Positions 48,433 to 56,636 of a DNA stretch of 64,000 nt are shown piece after piece. The notes beneath the pieces were generated by a model that was not told the origin of the DNA, did not search any database, and was given only the letters and a program-made list of their open reading frames with translations. Each line of letters starts with the position of its first letter. Position 1 is the first letter of the stretch. The position numbers and the translations under genes are program-made. The DNA is from Alphaproteobacteria bacterium. Its GTDB lineage: Bacteria > Pseudomonadota > Alphaproteobacteria > Rhizobiales > CAJQND01. Location of the stretch: the NCBI GenBank assembly GCA_024227565.1, contig JAAEUE010000399.1, forward strand, positions 1-64,000. The letters are read 5' to 3'.

Positions 48433-49377
48433 ATGACCTCCGACGAACCGATGCTCTACCTGTCAGACAAGGACCTGGAATCTCTGGGCATCCAGCCTTC
48501 CGAAGTCGCAGATGCCATCGAAGCCGCGCTGATCGCCAAGGCTGAGGGACGGCTTCACACCTCGCCGAAGACAGCCATCCTGCCGGGTGACGGCCGTTAC
48601 GCGATGTCCACTCTGGCGATGGGCGACGACGGATTTATCGTGGTAAAACAGGTCACGGTCTGCCCGAACAATCCGGCCAAGGGTCTTCCGGCGATCAACG
48701 GGGCAATCATGGTCCTGGACGGGCAGACCGGACTCTTGCGAGCCGTTCTGGGGGCCAACTGGATCACGGCCGTCAGAACAGCGGCGCTGTCGGCGGTGGC
48801 GGCGCGCCGTCTTGCCGATCCCGGCGCCGAAACGGTGGCCTTCGTGGGCGCCGGCGTGCAGGCCCACTCGCATCTCGCTGCCTTTTCGGACATGTTTCCC
48901 CTCAAACGCGTCCGCGTGTTCGGGCGCGGAAAAGCCAATGTTGAGAAGCTTTACCGTCGGGCGCGAGAGATGAGGCTCGACGCTAAAGCATGCGACGACG
49001 CGAAGGACGCCCTTCGGGATGCGGACCTGGTGGTGACATCGGTAACGCTGGATTACTCGATCGAGCCCTTCCTGGATGCACAATGGCTGAAGCCGGGGGC
49101 TTTCGCCGCCATAACCGATGCCTGCATTCCGTGGATGCCGGCGAGCATGACAGCCTTCAAAACCGTTATTGTCGACGACCGCAAACAAGAGCTCGAAAGC
49201 GACAAGCCGATGCTTCCCTACGAGCGGATTACCGGCGATTTGACGGAATTGGTATCGCGCGAAGTCGGCGGCGACACACTCGAGCGGCCGGCGGCTTTTG
49301 CGTTCAGAGGGATTTCGCTGGGGGATTATGCCGCGGCGGTGCTCGCGGTTCGCCGGGCCGCGAGCCACCGTGCCTGA
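48433..49377 (+). CDS. Ornithine cyclodeaminase / mu-crystallin family protein
   Basis: From the ATG at 48433, preceded by AAGGA, this is a 314-residue protein. It has the substrate-binding N-terminal half (EGRLHTSPKTAILPGDGRYA, VVKQVTVCPNNPAKGLPAI, ILVLDG-like IMVLDGQTGLLRAVL) and the Rossmann loop FVGAGVQAHSHLAA near 138. The family makes proline from ornithine or reduces cyclic imino acids. The substrate is not fixed. It converges on an FAD oxidoreductase gene that also handles amino acids or N-methyl amino acids. Confidence 0.8.
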   Translation: MTSDEPMLYLSDKDLESLGIQPSEVADAIEAALIAKAEGRLHTSPKTAILPGDGRYAMSTLAMGDDGFIVVKQVTVCPNNPAKGLPAINGAIMVLDGQTGLLRAVLGANWITAVRTAALSAVAARRLADPGAETVAFVGAGVQAHSHLAAFSDMFPLKRVRVFGRGKANVEKLYRRAREMRLDAKACDDAKDALRDADLVVTSVTLDYSIEPFLDAQWLKPGAFAAITDACIPWMPASMTAFKTVIVDDRKQELESDKPMLPYERITGDLTELVSREVGGDTLERPAAFAFRGISLGDYAAAVLAVRRAASHRA

Positions 49378-49484
49378 CAGACATCAAGTCCGGCAATCAT
49401 GCTCTCCGAGCGGCCCGGCTCGAGAACTGCCATTTTGGGCTCGAAGCTGCCATTGGAGCCTCTGTGAGTTATTGTGTCCTGACC

Positions 49485-50711
49485 CTAATGGCCGGTATCG
49501 AAATGCCCGCTCGGTGCATCTCGAACCTTCCGGCGCAGGGTCTCCTCGTCATTGTCCTCAGGGCCGAACCGGCTGAGGCTGAATGCGCTCACATCCACGC
49601 CAGGATCACCATCGGCAATCCACCTGGCCAAGGCGCGCGCCATGCCTGCAGACCGGGTTACGCCGGCTGAGCTCAGACCAGCCAGCACAAAATAGCCCGC
49701 CAGGTTGGGGGCAACATCCAAGATCGGCTCTGAATCGGGTGTGAAGGATTCCGGACCGTTCAGGAGCGTCTTCACGCCAACGTCCTTCAGCAAGGGAATT
49801 CGGTGCAGGCCTTGCTCCAGATAAGGCATGAACTGGTCCCAGTTCTCGTTGAGGAGGGCAAATTCGAACGGTTCGGGCAAATCTGCCGGGCGCACGGGCA
49901 ACGCGTTACGGTCAAAACAGCCAAGCAAGAGCCCGCCAACCTCCTCGCGGCCATAGATCAAACCGTCCGGATCGCGCCAGGTGGGCATCCCAGGGTACAC
50001 CCCCTCCATGCTCTCGGTGAGCAGGTAGAAGTGTTCAACCGGATAAAGCGGAATGGCCACATCGTTGCGGAGCCCAAGATCGCGCGCCCACAGCCCCGTG
50101 CAGTTCACCACCACATCGCAGCCAATGTCGCCCTGGCTTGTGGAAACACCGGTCACGCGGCCGTTCTGCGTGAGCGCGTGGTTCACGCTCACCCCTTCAC
50201 AAAGCCGCGCACCGCGCCCCTTGGCCTCGCGCACATAGGCTTCCACAAGGTCGTTGGGGTTGACCCGTCCATCATCGGGGCTCCAAAGAGCGCCGGCGAC
50301 GTCGTCGGTGTGCATGACCGGGATCTTGTCTTTGACCACATCGGCAGCCACCTGCTCGATTGGCACGCCGCAGGCGTCCAAGGTTTTGGCGATGGTTTCA
50401 AACTCACGTAGCCTCTCTTGGGTGCGGGCGATCATCACGCGGCCGCACTTTCGCCAGCCAATGTTGTGGCGTTCGTGGAGGGCCGACAAAAGCTCAACGC
50501 CATAGCTGTATATCTGGGCGGTCTTGGGATCGGAACTCATGCGGATGATGTTGCCTGCAGAGTGCCAGGTGGTTCCGCAAGCCAACTGGCCGCGCTCCAG
50601 GATGACCACATCGGTGCAACCGGCGTCCGCCAGATGCCAGGCAACGCTGGCACCGATCACACCGCCCCCCATGATGACGATCGATGTTTGCTTTGGAATG
50701 TCTTGAGCCAT
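49485..50711 (-). CDS. FAD-dependent oxidoreductase, sarcosine/dimethylglycine-dehydrogenase-like
   Basis: From the ATG at 50711 this is a 408-residue DAO-fold flavoprotein. The dinucleotide loop VIMGGGVIGASVAWHLADAG starts near residue 10, followed by ERGQLACGTTWHSAGNIIR, whose histidine is the usual site of covalent FAD attachment in the sarcosine and dimethylglycine dehydrogenase group. GPESFTPDSEPILDVAP and GLSSAGVTRSAGMARALA complete the pattern. It lacks the C-terminal aminomethyltransferase half of full-length enzymes. It is last in a four-gene unit with an ABC transporter. Confidence 0.82.
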   Translation of the reverse strand: MAQDIPKQTSIVIMGGGVIGASVAWHLADAGCTDVVILERGQLACGTTWHSAGNIIRMSSDPKTAQIYSYGVELLSALHERHNIGWRKCGRVMIARTQERLREFETIAKTLDACGVPIEQVAADVVKDKIPVMHTDDVAGALWSPDDGRVNPNDLVEAYVREAKGRGARLCEGVSVNHALTQNGRVTGVSTSQGDIGCDVVVNCTGLWARDLGLRNDVAIPLYPVEHFYLLTESMEGVYPGMPTWRDPDGLIYGREEVGGLLLGCFDRNALPVRPADLPEPFEFALLNENWDQFMPYLEQGLHRIPLLKDVGVKTLLNGPESFTPDSEPILDVAPNLAGYFVLAGLSSAGVTRSAGMARALARWIADGDPGVDVSAFSLSRFGPEDNDEETLRRKVRDAPSGHFDTGH

Positions 50712-50766
50712 TGACGCGGTCCTCAAAGATGGGAGTGCTGCAGCCTAACAGTGCGCCGAGCTGGCT

Positions 50767-51348
50767 TTACTCAGTGTTCTTGTAGTATCCGACAACATCA
50801 CCATCGGTGGTGACCCCGAGGCCGTTCAGGCAGCGGTTGACGTAGTTGAAGTAGCCGATGATCTGGTTGGCCTCCAGAACCTGGCCATCGTCGACGCCTT
50901 CCGCCTTCAAGGCCTCAACATCGGCCTGTGCCATGGCGCCGGGGTTCAAGGTGAGCTTTTCAGCGTAGATCAGGAAGGCGAGCTCGGCGCCATCGAAGGC
51001 CTCATGGGGGCGCTTGGCGTGCAGGGCCTTTTCGATTTGATCTGCCCGTGCATCATCGCCGATCAGATGGCGGGCGTTGGCCCAGTGATTGGCCAGCGAA
51101 TAAGGGCAATCGTTCAGGATCGAAACATAGGAGCTGATGGTTTCCTGCAGCCACATGGGGATGGTGTTGGCGTCGTCGTGTAGTGCGGCCCGGTATAAGA
51201 TCACATGGCCGCGCATGGTGTTTGGGCGCAAGGAATGCACGCGCATCACGTTGTCCACCGTGCCGTGCGGCGTCCGGGCGAGCTTCAGCACGCCCAGCAG
51301 GTCCTCATCTGCCTCATCATCGGAAATCATCTCGATCCATGCCGCCAT
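50767..51348 (-). CDS. Peroxidase-related AhpD-like protein with a C-x-x-S active site
   Basis: From the ATG at 51348, preceded by GGAGGG, this is a 193-residue helical protein of the AhpD/carboxymuconolactone decarboxylase superfamily (ETISSYVSILNDCPYSLANH). In AhpD-like peroxidases the motif is E-x(n)-C-x-x-C-x-x-x-H. Here the second cysteine is serine, though the first cysteine and histidine remain. It may have lost disulfide redox cycling. It lies between the permease and the FAD oxidoreductase in one operon. Confidence 0.78.
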   Translation of the reverse strand: MAAWIEMISDDEADEDLLGVLKLARTPHGTVDNVMRVHSLRPNTMRGHVILYRAALHDDANTIPMWLQETISSYVSILNDCPYSLANHWANARHLIGDDARADQIEKALHAKRPHEAFDGAELAFLIYAEKLTLNPGAMAQADVEALKAEGVDDGQVLEANQIIGYFNYVNRCLNGLGVTTDGDVVGYYKNTE

Positions 51349-51361
51349 GGCCGACCCTCCG

Positions 51362-52102
51362 TTAGTTGCGCTCATCGGTCTGCATCCGGCGTTCCAGCCA
51401 CCGCACTGCGGCTGAGACGATCAGAATGAGCGCGAGATATTCCAGAACCAGCACGGTGTAGACCTCCAGCGGCCGGTACTCGGTGACCACCAGCTCGTTG
51501 GCTTTGCGGGTGAGCTCCTGCATGCCGATGACCGAGACCAGCGAGGACATTTTCAGCATGTAAACCAGCTGATTGCCCAACGCCGGCAGGATGCGCCGGA
51601 TGGCCTGGGGCAGGATCACAAACCGCATGGTGTCGGGGTAGCTGAGGGAGACGGAGTGCGCCGCCTCATATTGCCCTTTGTTGATGGATTGGATGCCAGC
51701 CCGGAAGATTTCCGCCTGAAAGGCGCTGTCGGACAGCGCCAGCGCGATGACACCGGCCCAGAACACGCTGATGGTGAGGCTCGTGAGCTGGGGCAAGCCG
51801 TAATAGACCCACAAAATCAGAACCAGAATGGGAACGGCGCGGACCAGCTCGACGTAGACCCTGTTGAAGCTGCGCAAATAGCGGTTATCCGAAAGGCCCG
51901 GCAGGGCCACCAGGAGCCCGGTGACCACGGAAATCGAAATGGCAGTGAGCGACAGCAAGACCGTGTAGTAGAGCCCGCTCAGCAAGAACTGGAGGTTGGT
52001 CATGCCCGTCGGTGAAGCCGGATTGACCACATACCAACCCCATTGGGCCGAACAGCCAGACAGAAGCGATGCAAATCCAAGCAATATGAGCGGTCTTTTC
52101 AT
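51362..52102 (-). CDS. Polar amino-acid ABC transporter permease
   Basis: From the ATG at 52102 the protein has 246 residues. It has five hydrophobic segments and the EAA loop of the His/Glu/Gln/Arg permeases (EAAHSVSLSYPDTMRFVILP). A leading hydrophobic stretch ends in SGCSAQW, which looks like a lipoprotein signal; this is odd for a permease and may simply be the first membrane helix. It starts eight bases after the ATPase gene. Only one permease gene is present, so a homodimer is likely. Confidence 0.87.
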   Translation of the reverse strand: MKRPLILLGFASLLSGCSAQWGWYVVNPASPTGMTNLQFLLSGLYYTVLLSLTAISISVVTGLLVALPGLSDNRYLRSFNRVYVELVRAVPILVLILWVYYGLPQLTSLTISVFWAGVIALALSDSAFQAEIFRAGIQSINKGQYEAAHSVSLSYPDTMRFVILPQAIRRILPALGNQLVYMLKMSSLVSVIGMQELTRKANELVVTEYRPLEVYTVLVLEYLALILIVSAAVRWLERRMQTDERN

Positions 52103-52110
52103 GGCACGCC

Positions 52111-52863
52111 TCAATGATGCAGGATCTTTTGCAGAAAATCCTGGCAGCGCTGGCTTTCCGGCGTGCTGAAGAATTTTTCCGGCGGCGACATTTCAACGAT
52201 TTCCCCGTGATCCATAAACACCATTTTGTCGGCCACCCGCCGGGCAAAACCCATCTCGTGGGTGACGCAAATCATGGTCATGCCGCTGGCGGCGAGCTCG
52301 GCCATCACCTCAAGCACCTCGTTGATCATTTCCGGATCAAGCGCCGAGGTGGGCTCGTCAAACAGCATGATCTGCGGTTCCATGCATAACGAACGGGCGA
52401 TCGCCACCCGCTGCTGCTGACCGCCGGAAAGCTGGCGCGGGTATTTCTCGGCCTGCTCGGGGATGCGCACCCGCTCCAGATAGCGCATGGCCAGTTCTGC
52501 CGCTTCGGTTTTGCCCGTGTTGCGGGCCCGTACCGGCCCAAGGGTCAGGTTCTCCAAAACAGTGAGATGGGGAAACAGATTGAACTGCTGAAACACCATC
52601 CCAACCTTGGCGCGGATTGCGTTGAGGCTTTCGCGGCTGTCGCTCAAGGTTACGCCGTCTACGATGATTGAGCCGGATTCATGCTTCTCCAACCGGTTGA
52701 TGCACCTGATAAGCGTTGACTTTCCCGAGCCTGACGGGCCGCAGACCACCACACGGTCTCCGCTGTTCACATTTAGCGAAACATCCTTCAACGCCTGAAA
52801 GCTGCCAAAAAACTTGGACACGCCTTCCATGCGGATGACCGGCTGCGCGCTCGTCGAGATCAT
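52111..52863 (-). CDS. Polar amino-acid ABC transporter ATP-binding protein (GlnQ-like)
   Basis: A 250-residue ATPase with Walker A GPSGSGKS near 41, LSGGQQQR near 142, Walker B IMLFDEPTSALD and the switch histidine in CVTHEMGF. It powers the permease encoded next. GGGAGGGCAG lies before the ATG at 52863. The substrate-binding protein starts 128 bases away on the other strand, so both arms of the transporter are expressed from one divergent promoter region. Confidence 0.92.
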   Translation of the reverse strand: MISTSAQPVIRMEGVSKFFGSFQALKDVSLNVNSGDRVVVCGPSGSGKSTLIRCINRLEKHESGSIIVDGVTLSDSRESLNAIRAKVGMVFQQFNLFPHLTVLENLTLGPVRARNTGKTEAAELAMRYLERVRIPEQAEKYPRQLSGGQQQRVAIARSLCMEPQIMLFDEPTSALDPEMINEVLEVMAELAASGMTMICVTHEMGFARRVADKMVFMDHGEIVEMSPPEKFFSTPESQRCQDFLQKILHH

Positions 52864-52991
52864 CTGCCCTCCCCTTCATTTGCCGCAACACCTCACCATG
52901 CCTTTCGTGGGCTTTGCAACACATCTCTTTGCTTGCAACTTAATGGGTGAACCGCGAAGATGCCGCCAAAGAGATATCAGGGAGAAAGTCT

Positions 52992-53768
52992 ATGAAACTC
53001 ATCAAAATTCTATCCGCCGTGCTGTTCTTGATTGCAGCGGCCGGCGCGGCGCAGGCCCAATCTGCGTTGAGCGACATTCTGAACGGCGGGGTGTTGAAGG
53101 TTGGAACCACCGGGGACTGGAACCCCATGACCATGAAGGACATCACCACCAACTCCTATAAGGGCTACGACATCGACGTGATGACCGAGCTTGCCAAGGA
53201 CCTTGGGGTGAAGGTGGAGTTCGTGCCCACAGATTGGAAAACCCTGGTGAGCGGTGTCACCTCCGGCAAATATCACATGACCGGGTCTGCCTCAGTGTCG
53301 CCGGCCCGGGCCAAGGCCACGGGCTATTCCACCAGTTACTTCTCGCTCGCCACGGTTCCGCTGATCTTGGCCAAAAACAAAGACAAATTCAAAGACTGGG
53401 CCGACATGGACAAGGCTGAAGTAACCGTTGCAGCAACTCTGGGCACCACCCAGGAAAAGCAGGTGAAACAGTTTTTCCCGAACGCCAGCCACAAGATCGT
53501 GGAGGCCCCGGCCCGCGATTTTCAGGAGGTTTTGGCGGGGCGTGCGGATGCACACATCACCTCAAACGTGGAAGCTCACAAGCTGGTGGCCAAATATCCG
53601 CAAATGATGATTGTGCCCGTGTCTGCCCCGAAAGCGCCCACGCCAATCGCCATGCTTTTGCCTCAGGCCGACCAGGTTTGGATCAACTATGTGAACACAT
53701 GGATTGCGCTGAAGCGCGAGCGTAGGTTCTTCGACACACTGGGCAAGAAATGGCAATTGTCCAACTGA
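52992..53768 (+). CDS. Periplasmic amino-acid-binding protein (SBP family 3)
   Basis: From the ATG at 52992 this is a 258-residue protein with a signal peptide (ends GAAQA) and the two-lobed family 3 binding fold. GVLKVGTTGDWNPMTMKD, YKGYDIDVMTELAKDLGVKV and GSASVSPARAKATGYSTSYF are family signatures. It resembles binding proteins for amino acids or cyclohexadienyl-type substrates. It is divergent from its ATPase and permease genes and is followed by a GST gene after seven bases. Confidence 0.88.
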   Translation: MKLIKILSAVLFLIAAAGAAQAQSALSDILNGGVLKVGTTGDWNPMTMKDITTNSYKGYDIDVMTELAKDLGVKVEFVPTDWKTLVSGVTSGKYHMTGSASVSPARAKATGYSTSYFSLATVPLILAKNKDKFKDWADMDKAEVTVAATLGTTQEKQVKQFFPNASHKIVEAPARDFQEVLAGRADAHITSNVEAHKLVAKYPQMMIVPVSAPKAPTPIAMLLPQADQVWINYVNTWIALKRERRFFDTLGKKWQLSN

Positions 53769-53775
53769 CCTTGCC

Positions 53776-54426
53776 ATGCTGAAAATCTATTCCATTCCGC
53801 CCAGCTTGTACTCAGCGAAGCTGCGCATCCTGCTGCGTCACAAGGGGTTGGAATGGAACGAGGTCTTGCCGCCGGGCGGGTACGGCTCTGACGAGTACAA
53901 GCAGATCGTGCCAACCGGCAACATCCCCGCATTGGTTGACGGCAGCCTTCTGCTGGCCGACACCGAAGCAATCGCGGAATATCTGAACGAAAAATACCCC
54001 GATCCGCCCATGTTGCCCTCAGACCTGGCGCAGCGGGCACAGGCGCGCCAACTTTCGCGCTTTCACGACACAAGGTTGGAGCCAGAGCTTCGCAAGCTGT
54101 TCGCTCACGTGAGCCCGGAAACACAAGACCCTGCGCTGAACGCAACACAGTGCGCGGCCATAAACGCCAAACTGGTCCAGATCGCCGCGGTTTTGCCTGC
54201 ACGTGTGAGCGCCTTTGGGTCAATGCTGACATTGGGCGATTGCGGCTTTCCAATATCGCAGGTTTGGATCGACGCGCTGGCCGGAGCATTGGGCATGGAT
54301 ATTCATTGGCCGAACGTGTTCAAGGATTACCTGAGTGCCCTGCACGAACACGTGGCCGTTCAGACCGAACTGGCCGACTACAGGCCAAAAATTGCAGATT
54401 GGGTGGCGTCGAAAGCTGCAGCATGA
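53776..54426 (+). CDS. Glutathione S-transferase family protein
   Basis: A 216-residue GST with N-terminal thioredoxin fold (LKIYSIPPSLYSAKLRILLR, VPTGNIPALVDG, DTEAIAEYLNEKYP with the glutathione-contact Glu-Ala-Ile) and a helical C-terminal domain. The catalytic residue is probably Ser in SLYSAK. It follows the binding-protein gene with a seven-base gap and is likely co-transcribed. Confidence 0.82.
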   Translation: MLKIYSIPPSLYSAKLRILLRHKGLEWNEVLPPGGYGSDEYKQIVPTGNIPALVDGSLLLADTEAIAEYLNEKYPDPPMLPSDLAQRAQARQLSRFHDTRLEPELRKLFAHVSPETQDPALNATQCAAINAKLVQIAAVLPARVSAFGSMLTLGDCGFPISQVWIDALAGALGMDIHWPNVFKDYLSALHEHVAVQTELADYRPKIADWVASKAAA

Positions 54427-54573
54427 GCCGTGACCTCGTAGGCGTGAGCACAAATTGCTAAATGCTGAAACGATAACGTAAGTTTTCCTTCACCTTTACC
54501 TGTCTTTAATTATCCCCAAGCAATGCGTTGATGATTGATCGCGCCCGGACGCGGCCACTCTGAGGGATGAAAA

Positions 54574-55095
54574 ATGTATCAGGATGCCAATTTTGTTCGC
54601 AACACGCTGGTCAGCCTCGGGCTGTTTGGCTGCCTTGCGCTTGCCAGTTTGGGCACCGCCACTTCGGCTCAGGCCGGTGCGGATGTTAAAGTGCCGGTCG
54701 ATCAGGCCCGCATTGTCGAACTTGCAGGTGACCCCGGTACGGTAATTGTCGGCAATCCAACAATCGCCGATGTGACTTTGCGCAACGGCAACCTCATGAT
54801 CATCCAAGGCAAAGCCTACGGCGAGACAAACATCATTGTTTTGTCACCCGATGGCGAGCAGATCGCGAACATGGATGTTATCGTTCAAACCAGAAACAAA
54901 AATGCCTTGTCGATCTACAGCAGCGCAGGGCGCCGCTCGTTCCGCTGCCATCCTTTCTGTGAAGGTGAAGTGAACACTGGCGACAACAAAGCATTCTTCG
55001 AGCAGATCGCCGAGCAAAACGTCGGCAAAATCAAGGCTGCCAAAAAAAGCGGCAGCACCTCAAGCGGCGGCGGCGGCGGCGGCGGCGAGCAATAG
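54574..55095 (+). CDS. Pilus-assembly N-terminal-domain protein (CpaC/RcpA N-domain, stand-alone)
   Basis: A 173-residue secreted protein: signal peptide (ends SAQA), then a domain that matches the N-terminal region of the Tad-type secretin CpaC (VDQARIVELAGDPGTVIVGN, PTIADVTLRNGNLMIIQGKA, YGETNIIVLSPDG). The secretin ring domain is absent. A tail with two cysteines (CHPFC) and a Gly run ends the protein. It is followed by a strong hairpin terminator. The role may be accessory to the pilus genes downstream. Confidence 0.75.
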   Translation: MYQDANFVRNTLVSLGLFGCLALASLGTATSAQAGADVKVPVDQARIVELAGDPGTVIVGNPTIADVTLRNGNLMIIQGKAYGETNIIVLSPDGEQIANMDVIVQTRNKNALSIYSSAGRRSFRCHPFCEGEVNTGDNKAFFEQIAEQNVGKIKAAKKSGSTSSGGGGGGGEQ

Positions 55096-55125
55096 CTCTT
55101 TTAACACTTTCGACGCCACAATTTG

Positions 55126-55167
55126 ACGGCGCGCCTGCAGAATATGCGGCGCGCCGTACCTATTTTT
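55126..55167 (+). terminator. Rho-independent terminator after the CpaC N-domain gene
   Basis: ACGGCGCGCC and GGCGCGCCGT are perfect 10-base arms around a 12-base loop, followed by ACCTATTTTT. It lies 31 bases after the stop codon. Confidence 0.75.
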
Positions 55168-55293
55168 GCTGAATCACAAAGCATTTAATTCAAATTTTAT
55201 CGTTTTCCCCAAGTGTTTAACTACACACTTTTGATATCCAAAAACGGATAGTCCAAGGGTTAGACACGTATTGATCCGAGGGGCGGATGTTCC

Positions 55294-55872
55294 ATGGGGA
55301 GCGAAATGGAAAAGACAAGAACTCCAGAGACCGGCAAAAGACCAAGCCGTTGGATCAAGAGCACAAAGAGATTCCGCAAGGATCGCAGGGGCGTTGCGGC
55401 TGTCGAGATGGCGCTTGTGGCCTGGCCCTTCTTGGCGATCATGTTTGCGATTTTGGAACAGGGCGTTGTGTTCTTCGCGGAGTTTTCCCTTGAGCACAAC
55501 GTTGCGCAAGCTGCACGGCAAATCCGCACTGGCGAAGTGCTCGACAACAGCATCACAAGCGCCCAATTCAAAACCGATCTTGTTTGCCCTGACCTGGCTG
55601 CCATGCTCACATGTGGCAACCTCTCGGTAGACGTGCGCACCTTCGCGACCTTCGCAGACATTGCCGGCGCGCTGGATGATCCGGTCAACAGTGACAACGA
55701 ATTCAACCCGCTCAACAATTGGCAGCCCGGCGCTCAGCTCTCTGTGATGGTTGTTCGTGCGTTCTATGAATGGAACATGCTCACACCAACCGCGTTTACG
55801 CACATGGACACCCTGGCGAATGGCAACAGGCTGATTTCCGCATCCATGACATTCCGTAACGAGCCATTTTAA
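55294..55872 (+). CDS. TadE/TadG-like minor pseudopilin 1
   Basis: A 192-residue protein. A basic leader is followed by FRKDRRGVAAVEMALVAWPF and LAIMFAILEQG, the TadE-type prepilin-like signal and membrane helix with the conserved Glu five residues into the hydrophobic part. The rest is a periplasmic beta-rich domain with two cysteines. Start 55294 is used, but 55306 is closer to GGGGAG. It may be processed by the Tad prepilin peptidase. Confidence 0.78.
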   Translation: MGSEMEKTRTPETGKRPSRWIKSTKRFRKDRRGVAAVEMALVAWPFLAIMFAILEQGVVFFAEFSLEHNVAQAARQIRTGEVLDNSITSAQFKTDLVCPDLAAMLTCGNLSVDVRTFATFADIAGALDDPVNSDNEFNPLNNWQPGAQLSVMVVRAFYEWNMLTPTAFTHMDTLANGNRLISASMTFRNEPF

Positions 55873-55949
55873 GAAACAAGCATACCGCTGGAACACCGGG
55901 TGGCGATGCGGTTTCCGGCATTGAGGCAAACCCAAGCAGGGGAAAGACT

Positions 55950-56507
55950 ATGAGACAGAGAACAAACAACAGAGCCGGGGGGCTTTTGATATCTCTGCGC
56001 CGTTTCATTCGGCAAACCAAGGGCGCTGTGGCGATCGAATTCGCCATGATCTTCCCGGTCATGATTACGATTTATTTCGGTGTCGTGGAGATGAGCCAGG
56101 GGCTCGCCGCCAGCCGCAAGGTCACGATGCTGACCAGCACCGTTGGCGATATCGTCGCTCAGTTTGGCGCTACCGGGATCACGACAGCGGATTTGGTCGG
56201 CATCTACGACGCTGCTGACGAAATCATGCGTCCCTTTCCAACCGATGGCCTGGGCCAGCTAAGGATCAATGTTTATAGCGTGACCACGGTTGCTGCGAAC
56301 AATTGGAACTATTCTCCGAACGGTGAATGTGTTGGCGGCCAGCCCACTGTGCCCGCCAATCTGCTCGCCTCCGGCGGCAGCGTGATCATCTCCCACGTTT
56401 GCTACGTGCACAACTCAGTCCTGCACCGGTTTTTCACATCTGACCCTACGTTCACCGATACGTTCTATATGAGACCCCGCGGAGTATCATTCATCGTGGG
56501 ACCCTAA
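55950..56507 (+). CDS. TadE/TadG-like minor pseudopilin 2
   Basis: A 185-residue protein with TKGAVAIEFAMIFPVMITIY and FGVVEMSQG, the TadE-like signal with a glutamate in the hydrophobic stretch. The exported part has two cysteines (SPNGEC and SHVCYVH). It follows the first pseudopilin by 77 bases on the same strand and ends at a terminator. No cpaB, cpaE, cpaF or tadB-C is adjacent, so the core machinery must be elsewhere. Confidence 0.78.
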   Translation: MRQRTNNRAGGLLISLRRFIRQTKGAVAIEFAMIFPVMITIYFGVVEMSQGLAASRKVTMLTSTVGDIVAQFGATGITTADLVGIYDAADEIMRPFPTDGLGQLRINVYSVTTVAANNWNYSPNGECVGGQPTVPANLLASGGSVIISHVCYVHNSVLHRFFTSDPTFTDTFYMRPRGVSFIVGP

Positions 56508-56531
56508 GATCCAAGATGCGGCGGATCTGAT

Positions 56532-56565
56532 GCCCGGCCCTCAGAAATGGGGGCCGGGTTATTTA
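56532..56565 (+). terminator. Rho-independent terminator after the pseudopilin genes
   Basis: GCCCGGCCC pairs with GGGCCGGG around TCAGAAATGG-type loop sequence and is followed by TTATTT. It lies 25 bases after the stop codon of the second pseudopilin gene. Confidence 0.72.
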
Positions 56566-56636
56566 GTTTAAGGCAGCTTTCCCGCAACGAAATTGGTATC
56601 GCTCAGGCACCATCGCGCCTATAGAGAGCGCAAACC

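Noticed and set aside
54574..56507. Complete Tad/Flp pilus locus
   Set aside because: Only a CpaC N-domain protein and two pseudopilin-like genes are present. The motor, secretin and prepilin peptidase genes were not found.
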